Assembly (NCBI RefSeq): GCF_020982545.1
Contig: NZ_JAJKLK010000011.1
Location: 41,940 to 105,939 of the forward strand
DNA length: 64,000 nucleotides
Reading direction: 5' to 3'
Source of the DNA: Streptomyces sp. MNU76
GTDB taxonomy: Bacteria; Actinomycetota; Actinomycetes; Streptomycetales; Streptomycetaceae
Shown: positions 35,385-44,029 of the stretch, in pieces
How the letters are laid out: every line of letters starts with the position of its first letter
Position numbering within the stretch: the stretch's first letter is position 1
Position numbers and translations under genes: made by a program
The notes under the pieces: generated by a model
The model's input: only the letters and a program-made list of their open reading frames with translations
Told to the model about the DNA's origin: nothing
Databases searched by the model: none

Positions 35385-36006
35385 GGTCAAACTCCCAGGT
35401 CAGAACGGATGTTGCTGACCTTGAGAAAACCCGCCGACCCCGACCCGACCACCGACCATGAAGGCCCGACCATGGTCACGAACGGGCCACGAAGTCCATG
35501 GTCGGGGTCATGGTCGGCCCGACCACAGACCCGACCACGGGTTCGCCGCGAACATCCGAGCGGTCACCGGGGCTGGCACACACGGCGCGGCTACGGACCG
35601 CTGAGCGAACACCCGCCGTGCGGCCACTGGCCCCCGCGAACCGATGCGCAGACACACGCCTCCCGGACCACGATCGGCACCTGCGCAGTGCGGCACCCGG
35701 ACCTGCGCATCAGAAAGATCGCAAGATCCAGGACGGACTACGCAACCGCACCGCGCACGGCGACTGCGCACGATCCTCGACCGGTTGCACAGCCCGATTG
35801 CGCAACCACCGGCCGGGGCTGCGCAATCGGGATCTCGAGCGACTGCGCACCGGGCTGAGGCCCGTGGTCGGCCCGACCATGAGCCCGACCACGGCAGCTC
35901 GACGGCTGCGTTGCCGGATCGTGACCGATGGTCGGGGCTCGTGGCCGCCGGTCTGGTCGGGGTCGGCGGGTGAGCTGACGGCATGGAACACACGCACGAC
36001 TGCGCA
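34940..36006. repeat. TGCGCA-rich segment
   Basis: At least 16 copies of TGCGCA occur in about 1.1 kb, both inside the TcpC-like gene and in the noncoding region. At roughly 70% GC one copy per about 3 kb would be expected. The spacings are irregular. Confidence 0.55.
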
Positions 36007-36089
36007 CCCAGGCCCGCAGCCCGCCCCACCCCGGCGGGCTTGGAGCGCTGCGCTGGACACCGCGCGCGGCCCGCCTCGGAGACACCGCG
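35391..36089. other. noncoding, repeat-rich region, candidate origin (oriV or oriT)
   Basis: The region separates the divergent transfer operon and winged-helix gene. Left array 35433-35541 and right array 35861-35970 each carry several CCGACCA(C/T) or inverted TGGTCGG units, including two perfect TGGTCGGCCCGACCA palindromes. The 320 bp between them hold at least seven TGCGCA hexamers. No reading frame with coherent codon use was seen. Iteron-like arrays beside a DNA-binding gene fit an origin; no AT-rich unwinding element or nick site was identified. Confidence 0.55.
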
Positions 36090-37304
36090 GTGAGCCGCTT
36101 CGGGGCGGGGGTCCGCCGGGGTGTGATGGCGGGCGATCAGTTCACGCAGATCGCCAACGGCCTGTTCCGGGACTCCCGGTTGTCATTCAAGGCGAAGGGG
36201 ATCTTCGGATACGTCAGCACGCACCGGGACGGCTGGCAGGTCACCCTCGCCCACCTCGTCGCCGTGGGCTCCGACGGACGCGAGGCGATCCGTGCCGGCC
36301 TGAAGGAGCTGGAACGGTACGGCTACCTGATCCGCGAACGCCTGCGCCGCCCGAACGGAACGCTCGGCGAGGTCGTCTACTCGATCACCGACCGCCCCGC
36401 CACCCTCGACATCGCCCTTTTGGAAGCCACCCCCGCCCTCGCGATCGAAGACGACGACGCCGGCTTCGGGGCGGGGGTCCGCCGGGGTGTGATGGCGGGC
36501 GATCAGTTCACGCAGATCGCCAACGGCCTGTTCCGGGACTCCCGGTTGTCATTCAAGGCGAAGGGGATCTTCGGATACGTCTCCACGCACCGCGACGGCT
36601 GGCAGGTCACTGTCGCCGAACTGGTGCGCCGCGGCCGCGAAGGCGTCGACGCGGTCACCACGGGGCTCCACCAGCTGGAGCGGTACGGATTCCTCTTCCG
36701 CACCCGCGAGCGGAATCCCGACGGGACGCTCGGCCAGGCGCTGTACTTCATCACCGACCTGCCTGCCCTGCAAAACCCCAGCTCACAACCAGAGTCGGGT
36801 TTTCCAGGATTGGCTGAGCCTACGTTGGCTGATCCCGGCACTAAGAACACCATCAGTAAGAAGACCAACAAGCAGAAGACCAGACCCCTCCGTCCGTGCG
36901 GCGAAGCGCCGCCGGCACGTGGACGGACGGACCAGCCGAGCACGCCGGCATCCCTGCCGACCGTGCCCGCGGCGGATGAGATGCACCCAGGGATCCAGCT
37001 GCTGCTCGAACTCGCGGCGGCCCGGCCCGAACTGCTGCTGACCGGGCAGGCGCTGACCGATCAAGGCCGCGTCGTGACGGTGATGCTGGAGTCCGGCTGG
37101 AGCCGCGAGCAACTGCTTCACGTCATCGCCGCCCGGCCCCTGCCCCACCCAGTGCGGACCACGGTCGGCGCGATCATCGCTGCCCGCCTTCGAGCCGCCC
37201 AGGCCTACCCCGCCCGCCATCGCGGCCGACCACCACGACGAGCCCACGTGGGACGACTCGCCGCCGCGTCCGAGCAGCTCCTCGGCCTCGCGCTCCGTGA
37301 GTGA
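36090..37304 (+). CDS. winged-helix DNA-binding protein with tandemly duplicated N-terminal domain
   Basis: 404 residues from a GTG. Two helix-turn-helix domains of about 100 residues follow each other (both begin GVRRGVMAGDQFTQI and include SRLSFKAKGIFGYV; first ends VVYSITDRP, second ALYFITDLP). Between GC-rich linkers follow a Ser/Lys-rich stretch and a C-terminal helical part (ELLLTGQALTDQGR). Plasmid/phage replication or regulatory proteins have this form. The gene lies directly to the right of the repeat arrays, suggesting a binding relation. Whether it is an initiator or a repressor cannot be told from sequence. Confidence 0.6.
   Translation: MSRFGAGVRRGVMAGDQFTQIANGLFRDSRLSFKAKGIFGYVSTHRDGWQVTLAHLVAVGSDGREAIRAGLKELERYGYLIRERLRRPNGTLGEVVYSITDRPATLDIALLEATPALAIEDDDAGFGAGVRRGVMAGDQFTQIANGLFRDSRLSFKAKGIFGYVSTHRDGWQVTVAELVRRGREGVDAVTTGLHQLERYGFLFRTRERNPDGTLGQALYFITDLPALQNPSSQPESGFPGLAEPTLADPGTKNTISKKTNKQKTRPLRPCGEAPPARGRTDQPSTPASLPTVPAADEMHPGIQLLLELAAARPELLLTGQALTDQGRVVTVMLESGWSREQLLHVIAARPLPHPVRTTVGAIIAARLRAAQAYPARHRGRPPRRAHVGRLAAASEQLLGLALRE
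36098..36215 (+). repeat. 118-bp direct repeat, first copy
   Basis: Identical over 118 bp to 36464-36581; offset 366 bp (122 codons). Encodes the recognition part of the winged helix. Confidence 0.9.
36464..36581 (+). repeat. 118-bp direct repeat, second copy
   Basis: Second copy of the 118-bp perfect repeat. Sequence on both sides of the repeat has diverged between the two domains, so the identical core is likely due to gene conversion or strong selection. Confidence 0.9.
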
Positions 37305-37521
37305 GGCCCTCACCTACCGCGCCCTCGTCGAATGCGCCGGCTGCGGCGTGCCCGGCACCGCCCCCGGCGAGGACCTCTGCCCGGCTTGCCTCGGCTGGCC
37401 GCTGTGCCGCACCTGCCCGGGGCCCACTCCCCGGCGCGCCCACCCCGACGGCGAAGGCCGCTGCACGACCTGCACGTCCGCCCTGGCCGCAATCACCGAC
37501 CTTCTGGAGGAGAGCACCTGA
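37297..37521 (+). CDS. small zinc-ribbon-like protein (74 aa)
   Basis: Three Cys pairs are spread over the protein (VECAGCGVPG, LCPACLGWPLCRTCPG, RCTTCTS), a pattern typical of treble-clef or ribbon zinc-binding proteins. The GTG at 37297 overlaps the preceding gene's stop by 8 bp, and its own TGA overlaps the next ATG. No enzyme motif. Confidence 0.65.
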   Translation: MSEALTYRALVECAGCGVPGTAPGEDLCPACLGWPLCRTCPGPTPRRAHPDGEGRCTTCTSALAAITDLLEEST

Positions 37522-38987
37522 TGACGCACACGCTCCACACACCGCCCCAGAGGCAACACCGGCAGCCGCTGCGGCCCTTCGCCGGGCTTCCCCAGCGGTG
37601 GGAAGAAGAACGATCCCGCGCGCTGGACACCGGACACATCTACCGCGAGACCGTCTGCACCATCTCCTGCGAGCCAGTCCTCGTCCACGAACGCACCGAG
37701 TGGGGATGGCTCACCTGGACCGTGCCCGCAGACGGCTCGCTGCCCGAGCGGCCTCACCGAGTGGGCGTGCTCCCTCCGGGCGCGACACTGACCCAGCGGC
37801 TGGCCGTGCGCTGGCTGACCCGGCGGCCCGCCCACCACATCGCCCTGACCACGGCGAGCCACGCGTCCGTACGGCTGTCCACGGCCGCCGTCGCGGCCGT
37901 CAGCCTGTTCGCCGCCCTGCTCGCCATGAGCCTGGGCGTGGCCGCCGACGTCGTGCTGCCGGCGGCGCTGCTCGCCCCACTGCTCACCGAGCACCTGCCC
38001 GGCCGACTCGACCACCGGGCATACGGACACGTCCGCAGCGTCGAGGACGGTGCTGCCAGCCACTACCTCCACCGCCTCGCCTCCCTGCACACCCACCTCG
38101 TCCAGGCCGCCGCCGACAACGACCACCACGAACTACACCGCTCGGCGGAGATCGGCCAGAACCTGCTCTGGGACGCCGCAGGACTGCTCCAGTCCACCGA
38201 CACCCGCTCCGTCTCCGCCGAACTCATCGACCGTGAACGGCTGATGGTCCGCCTCGCCGACCACGCGGACCAGGCCCTCAAACGCACGCGCACCCAGGCC
38301 TGCTCCCACGCAGCAGACGCGCCCAGCCGACCGGCTCGCCCTTTGGGGCCATACCCGCCCGGCACCGCTCGCCCGGCACGGCCAGGACCTCGACGACCGC
38401 CAAGCACCGCACCGCTGAAGGGATACCGCCCCATGCCCCAGCCCCAGACCGACAACGCGGACCCCACCGCAGACGTCTACCTGCTCTTCGCGCACGAGCC
38501 GTACTACCCCGGCCCCGGCAGCCGGGAGGTCAACACCACCGTCGTCGCCGCCAGCTCGCTGCTCCACCGCCGGGTGCGCCAGCCCGACGGCGCCCGGATC
38601 CACGCCCTTCTCACCCACCGCCGGCCGGCGGGAGAGATCGTCCCGCTGGCCACCCTCACCCACGAGCTGGATGGCGGCGACGGCTGGCCGAGGGTCGGCG
38701 ACTGGCAGCGTGTCACCACCGACCTGGTACGCCTCGTCCGCACGGACGGCTGCGACGCCCTGAGCCTGGGCCTGCCGGACATCGCGCGCGCCCTGATGTG
38801 CACCGGACCCCACGGCCACGTCCGCACGCTCAATCCCGCGTCCGGCGAACGCGTCGACCACGGACCGACGCAGCGCGACGAAGTCCTGACCCAGATCGAC
38901 GCCGTCCTCACCAGCCTGGTGGCCGAGCGCGACCTGTGGCCCGGAGACAACCTGCTGCCCGCCCTGACCGACGACGAAGCCCGCTGA
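37521..38987 (+). CDS. hypothetical membrane protein fused to a soluble C-terminal domain
   Basis: 488 residues. The ATG overlaps the previous stop (TGATG). The first half has a pair of membrane helices (RLSTAAVAAVSLFAALLAMSLG; ADVVLPAALLAPLLTEHL) and a helical domain (ELIDRERLMVRLADHADQALK). A Pro/Arg linker leads to a second domain starting MPQPQTDNADPTADVY, with YLLFAHEPYYPGPGSREV and LVRLVRTDGCDALSLGLP. The second part may have once been a separate gene, but there is no stop between. I do not recognise either domain. Confidence 0.55.
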   Translation: MTHTLHTPPQRQHRQPLRPFAGLPQRWEEERSRALDTGHIYRETVCTISCEPVLVHERTEWGWLTWTVPADGSLPERPHRVGVLPPGATLTQRLAVRWLTRRPAHHIALTTASHASVRLSTAAVAAVSLFAALLAMSLGVAADVVLPAALLAPLLTEHLPGRLDHRAYGHVRSVEDGAASHYLHRLASLHTHLVQAAADNDHHELHRSAEIGQNLLWDAAGLLQSTDTRSVSAELIDRERLMVRLADHADQALKRTRTQACSHAADAPSRPARPLGPYPPGTARPARPGPRRPPSTAPLKGYRPMPQPQTDNADPTADVYLLFAHEPYYPGPGSREVNTTVVAASSLLHRRVRQPDGARIHALLTHRRPAGEIVPLATLTHELDGGDGWPRVGDWQRVTTDLVRLVRTDGCDALSLGLPDIARALMCTGPHGHVRTLNPASGERVDHGPTQRDEVLTQIDAVLTSLVAERDLWPGDNLLPALTDDEAR

Positions 38988-39112
38988 TGTTCGGCTACGA
39001 ACCACGCGCCGTGTGGGCCGACCTTCGCCGACTGCTCCACCGACAGACGACCGTCGACTCCGCACACGCGGGCCGACCGCGAACCGTGCAGACGCACCCC
39101 CCGGAGGGAACC

Positions 39113-39673
39113 ATGGCTGACCAGCCGCACCACACCCATCACCCGGCCGACCCCACTCCGCCGCCCTACGCACAGTTCCGCCCGTACCCGGGACCGGCAT
39201 ACGGGTACGCCATGCCGTTCGCACCGGCCACCGAGCCGGCCGGGCTGGCCGGGCTCGGAGCGCGCTTCGGCGCCCGGCTGCTCGACGTGATCCTCTGGTA
39301 CGCCCTCTACTTCATCCCGGCCATCCCGGTCATGACGTGGATCGACGGGGGTGGCGGAACCACCGCGCGAACGGTGTTGCTCGCCTGGCTCGCCGTCTCC
39401 TTCGTCCTCTACTTCCCCTTCGCCGTCTGGAAGTTCGGCGCGACCCTGGGCAAGCGGGTGTGCGGGGTACGGATCGTGCGCCGGGAAACGGCTCACCCGG
39501 TGGGATTCTGGCGCGCACTCGGCCGGGAGCTGTTCTGGCTGATCGCGTTCATCATCCCGGTCCTCAGCCTGCTCAACCCCCTGTGGTGCTGCTGGGACAA
39601 GCCCTACCGGCAGTGCCTCCACGACAAGACCGCCGACACCATGGTCACAAACTCATCCGGACGTACGGAATGA
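39113..39673 (+). CDS. RDD family membrane protein
   Basis: 186 residues from the ATG at 39113, which is preceded by GGAGGGAA; an in-frame ATG at 38987 overlaps the previous stop and is an alternative start. The RDD pattern is clear: ARFGARLLDVILWYALYF, then VLLAWLAVSFVLYFPF, GATLGKRVCGVRIV and a last helix FWLIAFIIPVLSLLNPL ending near DKTADTMV. Pro/Tyr-rich N-terminus. The family has three or four membrane helices and an unclear transport role. Confidence 0.8.
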   Translation: MADQPHHTHHPADPTPPPYAQFRPYPGPAYGYAMPFAPATEPAGLAGLGARFGARLLDVILWYALYFIPAIPVMTWIDGGGGTTARTVLLAWLAVSFVLYFPFAVWKFGATLGKRVCGVRIVRRETAHPVGFWRALGRELFWLIAFIIPVLSLLNPLWCCWDKPYRQCLHDKTADTMVTNSSGRTE

Positions 39674-39858
39674 GGCGGCTCCGAGTTCCGGCTCCTCACT
39701 GCTGCACCGCCCCGGCAACGGGCGGCCCGGCCGGGCGCGGCGGAGGCACGATCACCACACCGGCTTTCGAACACCCTCATTCGCTCACGGGAGTCCTCCC
39801 CCGTGGTTGGATTCGCGGGCGTCGGATCATTCACGACAGGAAACGAGGAACGGGGACC

Positions 39859-40305
39859 ATGCGAAGGACGCTTCAGGGCGCGGCCGCGCTCGCCACGGCC
39901 GTACTGCTGCTCACTGGATGCGGCAGCGACAGCGATTCCGCCGACGCTGGCGCGGAGGGTGACAAGGCCTCGGCGTCGCCGAGCACACCGCCGAAGAAGG
40001 AATCGGGCCAAGAGACCCATGAGGTCACCCTGCAAGTCAGCGGTGAGGGGACGACGCGGGTCATGTACCACGCGGCGACCGACGGGTTCGAGGACCAGAC
40101 GCTGCCGTGGACGAAGACGGAGACGGTCGAACTCACTGAAGCCCACCAGGAGGTGGGGTACCTGGTCTCCGTGATCCCGGGCACGGTGACCGACGCCGAC
40201 GGACTGCTGCAGTTCGCACCGTGCGTGATCAAGGTGGACGGCAAGCAGGTCGCGGACAACAACGGCGGCAAGAGCACCAAGGGCTGCAGCTACACAATCA
40301 AGTAG
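39859..40305 (+). CDS. MmpS-like lipoprotein
   Basis: 148 residues. The signal peptide ends in a lipobox (VLLLTGCGS). Behind a Ser/Asp/Ala linker lies a beta-rich domain of the MmpS type (HEVTLQVSGEGTTRVMYH, TKTETVEL, GYLVSVIPG, and Cys pair in FAPCVIKVDG and KGCSYTI). MmpS proteins assist RND-type exporters in mycobacteria; here no partner is adjacent. GAGGAACGGGG lies before the ATG. The gap 39674-39858 before it shows no gene. Confidence 0.7.
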   Translation: MRRTLQGAAALATAVLLLTGCGSDSDSADAGAEGDKASASPSTPPKKESGQETHEVTLQVSGEGTTRVMYHAATDGFEDQTLPWTKTETVELTEAHQEVGYLVSVIPGTVTDADGLLQFAPCVIKVDGKQVADNNGGKSTKGCSYTIK

Positions 40306-40362
40306 CCGACCGGAGGGCGCCCGGCCGTCCCACGGCCTGCAACACCATCTGATGCACGCGGC

Positions 40363-40404
40363 GCGGCGCCCCAGGAAATTACCTGGGGCGCCGCACGTTT
40401 TGCT
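40363..40404. terminator. bidirectional terminator between convergent genes
   Basis: 13-bp perfect stem (40363-40375 with 40382-40394) with loop AAATTA and a downstream ACGTTTTGC tail. It lies between the plus-strand lipoprotein gene and the minus-strand methyltransferase gene. Confidence 0.8.
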
Positions 40405-40443
40405 GACTGCCGTGCACGAGACACGCTCACCTGAACGGTGCCA

Positions 40444-41679
40444 TCACGGCGGCATGATTTTCATGGTTTCCAGCGCCGCCCAGGTGGCGACGGTGACGGG
40501 GACGGCGTTGCCGACCTGAGACTTGATCTCGGATGGCTTTCCGGCGAAGCGATGGCGTTCGGGGAAGCCCTGAGCGCTGGCGTTCTCCTCGACCGTCAGC
40601 GACCGGTATTCGCAGTCGTCGACGAGGAGGCTCTCGGTGGGGCGTACGAAGTAGTGGTGGGCGCCGCCCTGGGCGGTGATGGTGCCGATCGGGTCGTCGA
40701 GCGAGGACGCGGTGCAATGGTTTCGCAGGGTGACGATGAACGGCTGACCGCCGTACGTCGCGATGCCGGCCGCGATCCGGGCGCGGGTTGCCTTCCCGTA
40801 CGCCTCGTTGCGGTCCTGGCGGCCGTCGCCGAACCGGTGCCCGCGCACGCTCTTGTTGATGACGCTGCCGATTCCGCGGGTCACCGGTTCGACGCGCTGG
40901 TGGCATCGCTCGGTGGGGCACACGTAGTAGTACGACGTCTTGGCCCTGGAGGTGCCGCTCCTCGCCATCCTGTGCAGGTACGAACCGATACGGCGTCCGC
41001 GGCCGCTGGTGTGGCCCGGCCAGAACTGGACGCCCTTGACCGGGCCGCACTCCCGGCAGATGGACTGCGGGCGGGGGCGCAGGTCGGGCACTTTGCCGAT
41101 GTCCTTGCGGACCATCACCCACACGAGCCGGTCGCGGTACTGGGGGAGCGGGCCGAGGACGCCGTCAGGGGTCTCGACAGTTATGTGCGCGGAGTTGACG
41201 GACGTGAACTCCGGGTAGTAGCCGAGGGCGTCCCACACGTGCAACCAGGCGTTGAACAGAGGACGGTTTCCGGTGGCGAAGCGGGGCACGTTCTCGCCGG
41301 CGTAGACGAGGGGCTTGTGCACCTCGGTGTAGCGCACGGGTTCCCAGGCGGTGATGCGGGTCTGTTCCCAACGGGCGGACTCGTCGTTGTCGGTCGAGTC
41401 GGCGCTGAGCTCGACCTGGACACGGACCTGGCTGTTGCCGCCGGCGGGGGCGGATTCCCAGCAGATCGGTGAGCCGCCCAGGACATCGGCGTAGGGCAGG
41501 GTGCGCATGTCGATCGTCTGGATGGCGGCTTCGCGCACATAGATGTTGGGCCAGTTCAGGCGCGCCGTCGCCACGCTCGCCGCATCGTGGTTGGCACCGA
41601 ACCGCGGGTCGAATCCGGCGTTGGCGAAGCCGCGCATGTCGCCGCAGCCTCCGTTGAACAGGAAACCGGTGGTGTACAC
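40444..41679 (-). CDS. C5-cytosine DNA methyltransferase
   Basis: 411 residues from GTG at 41679, chosen because AGGAGG lies six nt upstream and the preceding gene ends one base before. The C5 motifs are in order: motif I FLFNGGCGDMRGF; motif IV GGSPICWE with the catalytic Cys; motif VI-like GENVPRF; motif VIII QYRDRLVWV; motif X QVGNAVPVTVATW. In place of the usual PPC the sequence has PIC. An insert with CRECG and CPTERC looks like a zinc ribbon. No restriction enzyme is adjacent, so it is a solitary methyltransferase on an accessory element. Confidence 0.85.
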   Translation of the reverse strand: MYTTGFLFNGGCGDMRGFANAGFDPRFGANHDAASVATARLNWPNIYVREAAIQTIDMRTLPYADVLGGSPICWESAPAGGNSQVRVQVELSADSTDNDESARWEQTRITAWEPVRYTEVHKPLVYAGENVPRFATGNRPLFNAWLHVWDALGYYPEFTSVNSAHITVETPDGVLGPLPQYRDRLVWVMVRKDIGKVPDLRPRPQSICRECGPVKGVQFWPGHTSGRGRRIGSYLHRMARSGTSRAKTSYYYVCPTERCHQRVEPVTRGIGSVINKSVRGHRFGDGRQDRNEAYGKATRARIAAGIATYGGQPFIVTLRNHCTASSLDDPIGTITAQGGAHHYFVRPTESLLVDDCEYRSLTVEENASAQGFPERHRFAGKPSEIKSQVGNAVPVTVATWAALETMKIMPP

Positions 41680-41680
41680 G

Positions 41681-42763
41681 TCACGCCTCCTGGTCCGGCC
41701 CGGCAGACGCGCAGCCGTCGCAGCTGCCGGGCAAGGCGTCTGCCCCGGGTACGGGTCGGACGTAGCGGGCACGCTTGGCAGGCTTCTTCAGCGCGGCCTG
41801 GACGGCGTTCTCCAGAGCGTCGAACTCGGGTCCCTCGTCCTCGGTGACCACCCCCGGATCGGGTGCTCCGGGCCGGGCAGCTCGCTCGATCAGCTCCGCC
41901 ATGCTGGTGTTGGGGTTGAAGGGGACCCCGCGTACCCGCTCGACGAGCGCGTACAGCTCCGCCAGCCGAGGCCGGCGCCGCACGGCGAGCAGCAGGTCTC
42001 GCCGGTTGGCGAGGACACACAGCGAGCAGGAGCAGCGGCTGGAACCCTTCCAATCTCCCGCCCCGGGGTGGGAGTCGTAGCACCACTGGTGAGGAAGACC
42101 CTGCTCGTCTGTCCAGTCCTTGACCTCCTGGGTGGTCACCTGGTGGGCGGGGGACCACTCGTGTACGACACGGGCCGTGTTGTCCGTCGTTGTCCGCAGC
42201 GCGGGCCGCTTCTTGCGGTCCGGGCTCTCGTCCGCCCTGATCCCCAGGACGTTCGCGCAGACCACCGGACGGCCGAGCTCCTTCTTGCGGGCCCGGACCA
42301 TGGAGCTGAAAGCGCCGTAGATGAGACCGGTCTTCCAGTCGCTCCGGCAGGGGAGCACCCCCTTCCACGGCCAGTCACCGCGCTCGGCGATGTAGGTCAA
42401 CAGGTCGTAGGGGACGCGCTCGCCCTGCAGCTCGTGGGTCCGGCGGACCTCGATGTGCCGCTCGGGAGGCACCCCCAGGGCCCGGCTGTGAAGGGCCGCC
42501 AGTTCGCTGCTGCCGGGGTAGCGGACGCCGTCGACGGTGACGGCGGGCCACTCCAGCGGGCCGAGACTGGCGTGGATGGTGTAGACCCGGTCTTCGACGC
42601 CGACGGCACGCGCGGTGTCCAGGGCCAGGGCGGCGGCGCGGGGGCCGTCCTTCCCGCCGGAGAGATTGAGGATGTAGATGTCGACCTCGTCCGGGACGAG
42701 GTCCGGCATGGGGTCGGCTACCGGTTCGGTGGGGAACAGACCGAGCTGCAGATCGCGGTTCAT
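41681..42763 (-). CDS. PAPS-reductase-like PP-loop enzyme A
   Basis: 360 residues. The ATP-pyrophosphatase P-loop is LNLSGGKDG (residues 33-40), with the usual final Ser replaced by Gly. Later conserved elements are LPCRSDWKTG and the cysteine set RCSCSLCVLANRRDL, a likely Fe-S or zinc site. This family includes PAPS reductases, DndC-like and many phage enzymes that adenylate a substrate. In this setting it may act on a nucleotide or base. It is followed one base later by the C5 methyltransferase and preceded by a 15-bp leader hairpin. Confidence 0.75.
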   Translation of the reverse strand: MNRDLQLGLFPTEPVADPMPDLVPDEVDIYILNLSGGKDGPRAAALALDTARAVGVEDRVYTIHASLGPLEWPAVTVDGVRYPGSSELAALHSRALGVPPERHIEVRRTHELQGERVPYDLLTYIAERGDWPWKGVLPCRSDWKTGLIYGAFSSMVRARKKELGRPVVCANVLGIRADESPDRKKRPALRTTTDNTARVVHEWSPAHQVTTQEVKDWTDEQGLPHQWCYDSHPGAGDWKGSSRCSCSLCVLANRRDLLLAVRRRPRLAELYALVERVRGVPFNPNTSMAELIERAARPGAPDPGVVTEDEGPEFDALENAVQAALKKPAKRARYVRPVPGADALPGSCDGCASAGPDQEA

Positions 42764-42794
42764 GAGGACGTCTCCTTGCGAGCTGAGTTGGTGG

Positions 42795-42830
42795 CCTGTC
42801 GGCCGGGCGTTGCCGCGCCCGGCCGACAGG
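42795..42830 (-). promoter_or_regulatory. leader hairpin, CGGCAA loop, before the PP-loop A gene
   Basis: 15-bp perfect stem (42795-42809 with 42816-42830) around a TTGCCG loop (CGGCAA in the mRNA). A CCACCAACTCAGC segment and AAGGAG follow before the ATG at 42763. No promoter was seen between it and the upstream gene. Confidence 0.8.
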
Positions 42831-42850
42831 GTGAGGATCGAACTGGCGCC

Positions 42851-43702
42851 TCAGGCGTGGGGCTGCCGGGGCTTGTCCCGGAGGACGGGCCCACCGCCGT
42901 GCTTGCGGGCGCACTTGAGTACCGCGTCTGCCAGAGCCGCGGTGTTCGCGGCACGGGCCAGGCCCGGGCGGGAGCGGTAGACCTCGGCGACGGCGTCGTT
43001 CGCGTCGCCCCACACGGCGAGCCAGCCGCCGAGTGCGCCGACCGCGTGCTGGGAGCCGGCCTCGCGCCCGTCGGCGGCCGCGGGGCTGATGGTGATCTCC
43101 GAGCCGTCGGCCAAGCGGACACGCAGGCACGTCCCGGTGCGCCCGTGGACGGGGACCCCGCAGAGGCCTTCCGTTTCCAGCTGGCGCATGAGCGAGACGG
43201 TGAAGTCGTCGGGCAGTTCGGCGAGCTGGATCTCACGGGTGAGGTGAGTGAGCGTGATGTCGAGGACCCGGAGGGTGGAGACGTCGACGTGGACGGCCTG
43301 GGCGCGGTCCTGGGTGCTGACGGTCCAGTTGTAGAAGCGGCGGACGTCGTCGCCGGTGCGCAGAACGGCCGGGCCGAAGCCGGTCAGGGAACCGTCCTCA
43401 CGAGCGCGGGTGAACCTGAAGAACCGCTTCACCTCGTGCGCGTCGGCCGGGAGACCCGGCAGCGGCGTTGCTTCGCCCTCGCCCGGCAGGTCCTCGAGGG
43501 TGGTGATCGTGCGGGCCTGAACGAGTGTGTGCTCGGTCAGTTCCATGCGGGCCGTCGACGGCTTCGCGGTCCAGAAGTCGTACTGCTGGCGAACGGCCGA
43601 TGCGTGCAGGCCGGTCGACTGGTGCGTGGACCCGTACGTGTCGTGGACAGTCACCGTCCAGTAAACGGTGCGCTGTTCGGGGGTGAGAGGCAATGTGATC
43701 AC
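42851..43702 (-). CDS. hypothetical protein (283 aa)
   Basis: GTG at 43702 is preceded by AGGAGC. Soluble protein without recognised family. It has beta segments and aromatic runs (RTVYWTVTVHDTYGSTH; FFRFTRAREDGSLTG; RRFYNWTVSTQD) and a later alpha/beta part (LGGWLAVWGDANDAVAEVY), ending with a Lys/Arg-rich tail. First gene of the module P-43.7 kb, co-transcribed with PP-loop enzyme A and the C5 methyltransferase. Confidence 0.6.
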   Translation of the reverse strand: MITLPLTPEQRTVYWTVTVHDTYGSTHQSTGLHASAVRQQYDFWTAKPSTARMELTEHTLVQARTITTLEDLPGEGEATPLPGLPADAHEVKRFFRFTRAREDGSLTGFGPAVLRTGDDVRRFYNWTVSTQDRAQAVHVDVSTLRVLDITLTHLTREIQLAELPDDFTVSLMRQLETEGLCGVPVHGRTGTCLRVRLADGSEITISPAAADGREAGSQHAVGALGGWLAVWGDANDAVAEVYRSRPGLARAANTAALADAVLKCARKHGGGPVLRDKPRQPHA

Positions 43703-43726
43703 GGCTGCTCCTGAGTGGCTGGTGAC

Positions 43727-43750
43727 CGTTCCAGGTTGCCGCCTAGAACG
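43727..43750 (-). promoter_or_regulatory. leader hairpin, CGGCAA loop, before the 283-aa gene
   Basis: Stem 43727-43735 with 43742-43750 and the TTGCCG loop. One pair is G-U only if the RNA is read from the minus strand (C-A on the plus strand). It starts about 8 nt after the -10 box, so it should form the very 5' end of the mRNA. Confidence 0.8.
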
Positions 43751-43758
43751 TAAAATCA

Positions 43759-43786
43759 ATTATACACCCTTCCTGGGATGGTGCAA
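43759..43786 (-). promoter_or_regulatory. module promoter (43.7 kb)
   Basis: TTGCAC (43781-43786), 16-bp spacer, TATAAT (43759-43764), then TGATT. The palindrome CCCTTAAGGG (43789-43798) lies just upstream of the -35 box and may be an operator. Confidence 0.75.
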
Positions 43787-44029
43787 CCCCCTTAAGGGAA
43801 GGCTGCGCAGGTCACAGCCCCGCTCACGCTGCGGCCGCGAGCCCGTGATCCTCCGGCTGGTTGCCGGGGTGCCGGTCGGCGTGTACGCGGGACCGCGAGA
43901 CCTGTGAGGCGCTGGGGTTGTGACGGGCGGGGCGTCGTCACTCGAACGAGGGGCAGCGGTCGTGGGGCACGGGCGGCAAGCTCAACAGGACGCTGGACAG
44001 CCGAGAGTTGATGGATCGGGGCATGTGGC
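43787..44029. other. gap between the divergent 283-aa and DUF6573 genes
   Basis: Apart from the palindrome at 43789-43798 I see no coding frame with good codon use and no clear promoter for the plus-strand gene. Confidence 0.4.

Noticed and set aside
35498..36817. Long plus-strand open frame across the repeat region
   Set aside because: Repetitive Arg/Pro-rich translation that overlaps the winged-helix gene in another frame; explained by high GC content.
42795..42830. Interpretation of the CGGCAA hairpins as Rho-independent terminators
   Set aside because: They lack T-tracts, have a constant loop and lie upstream of start codons, often right after a promoter.
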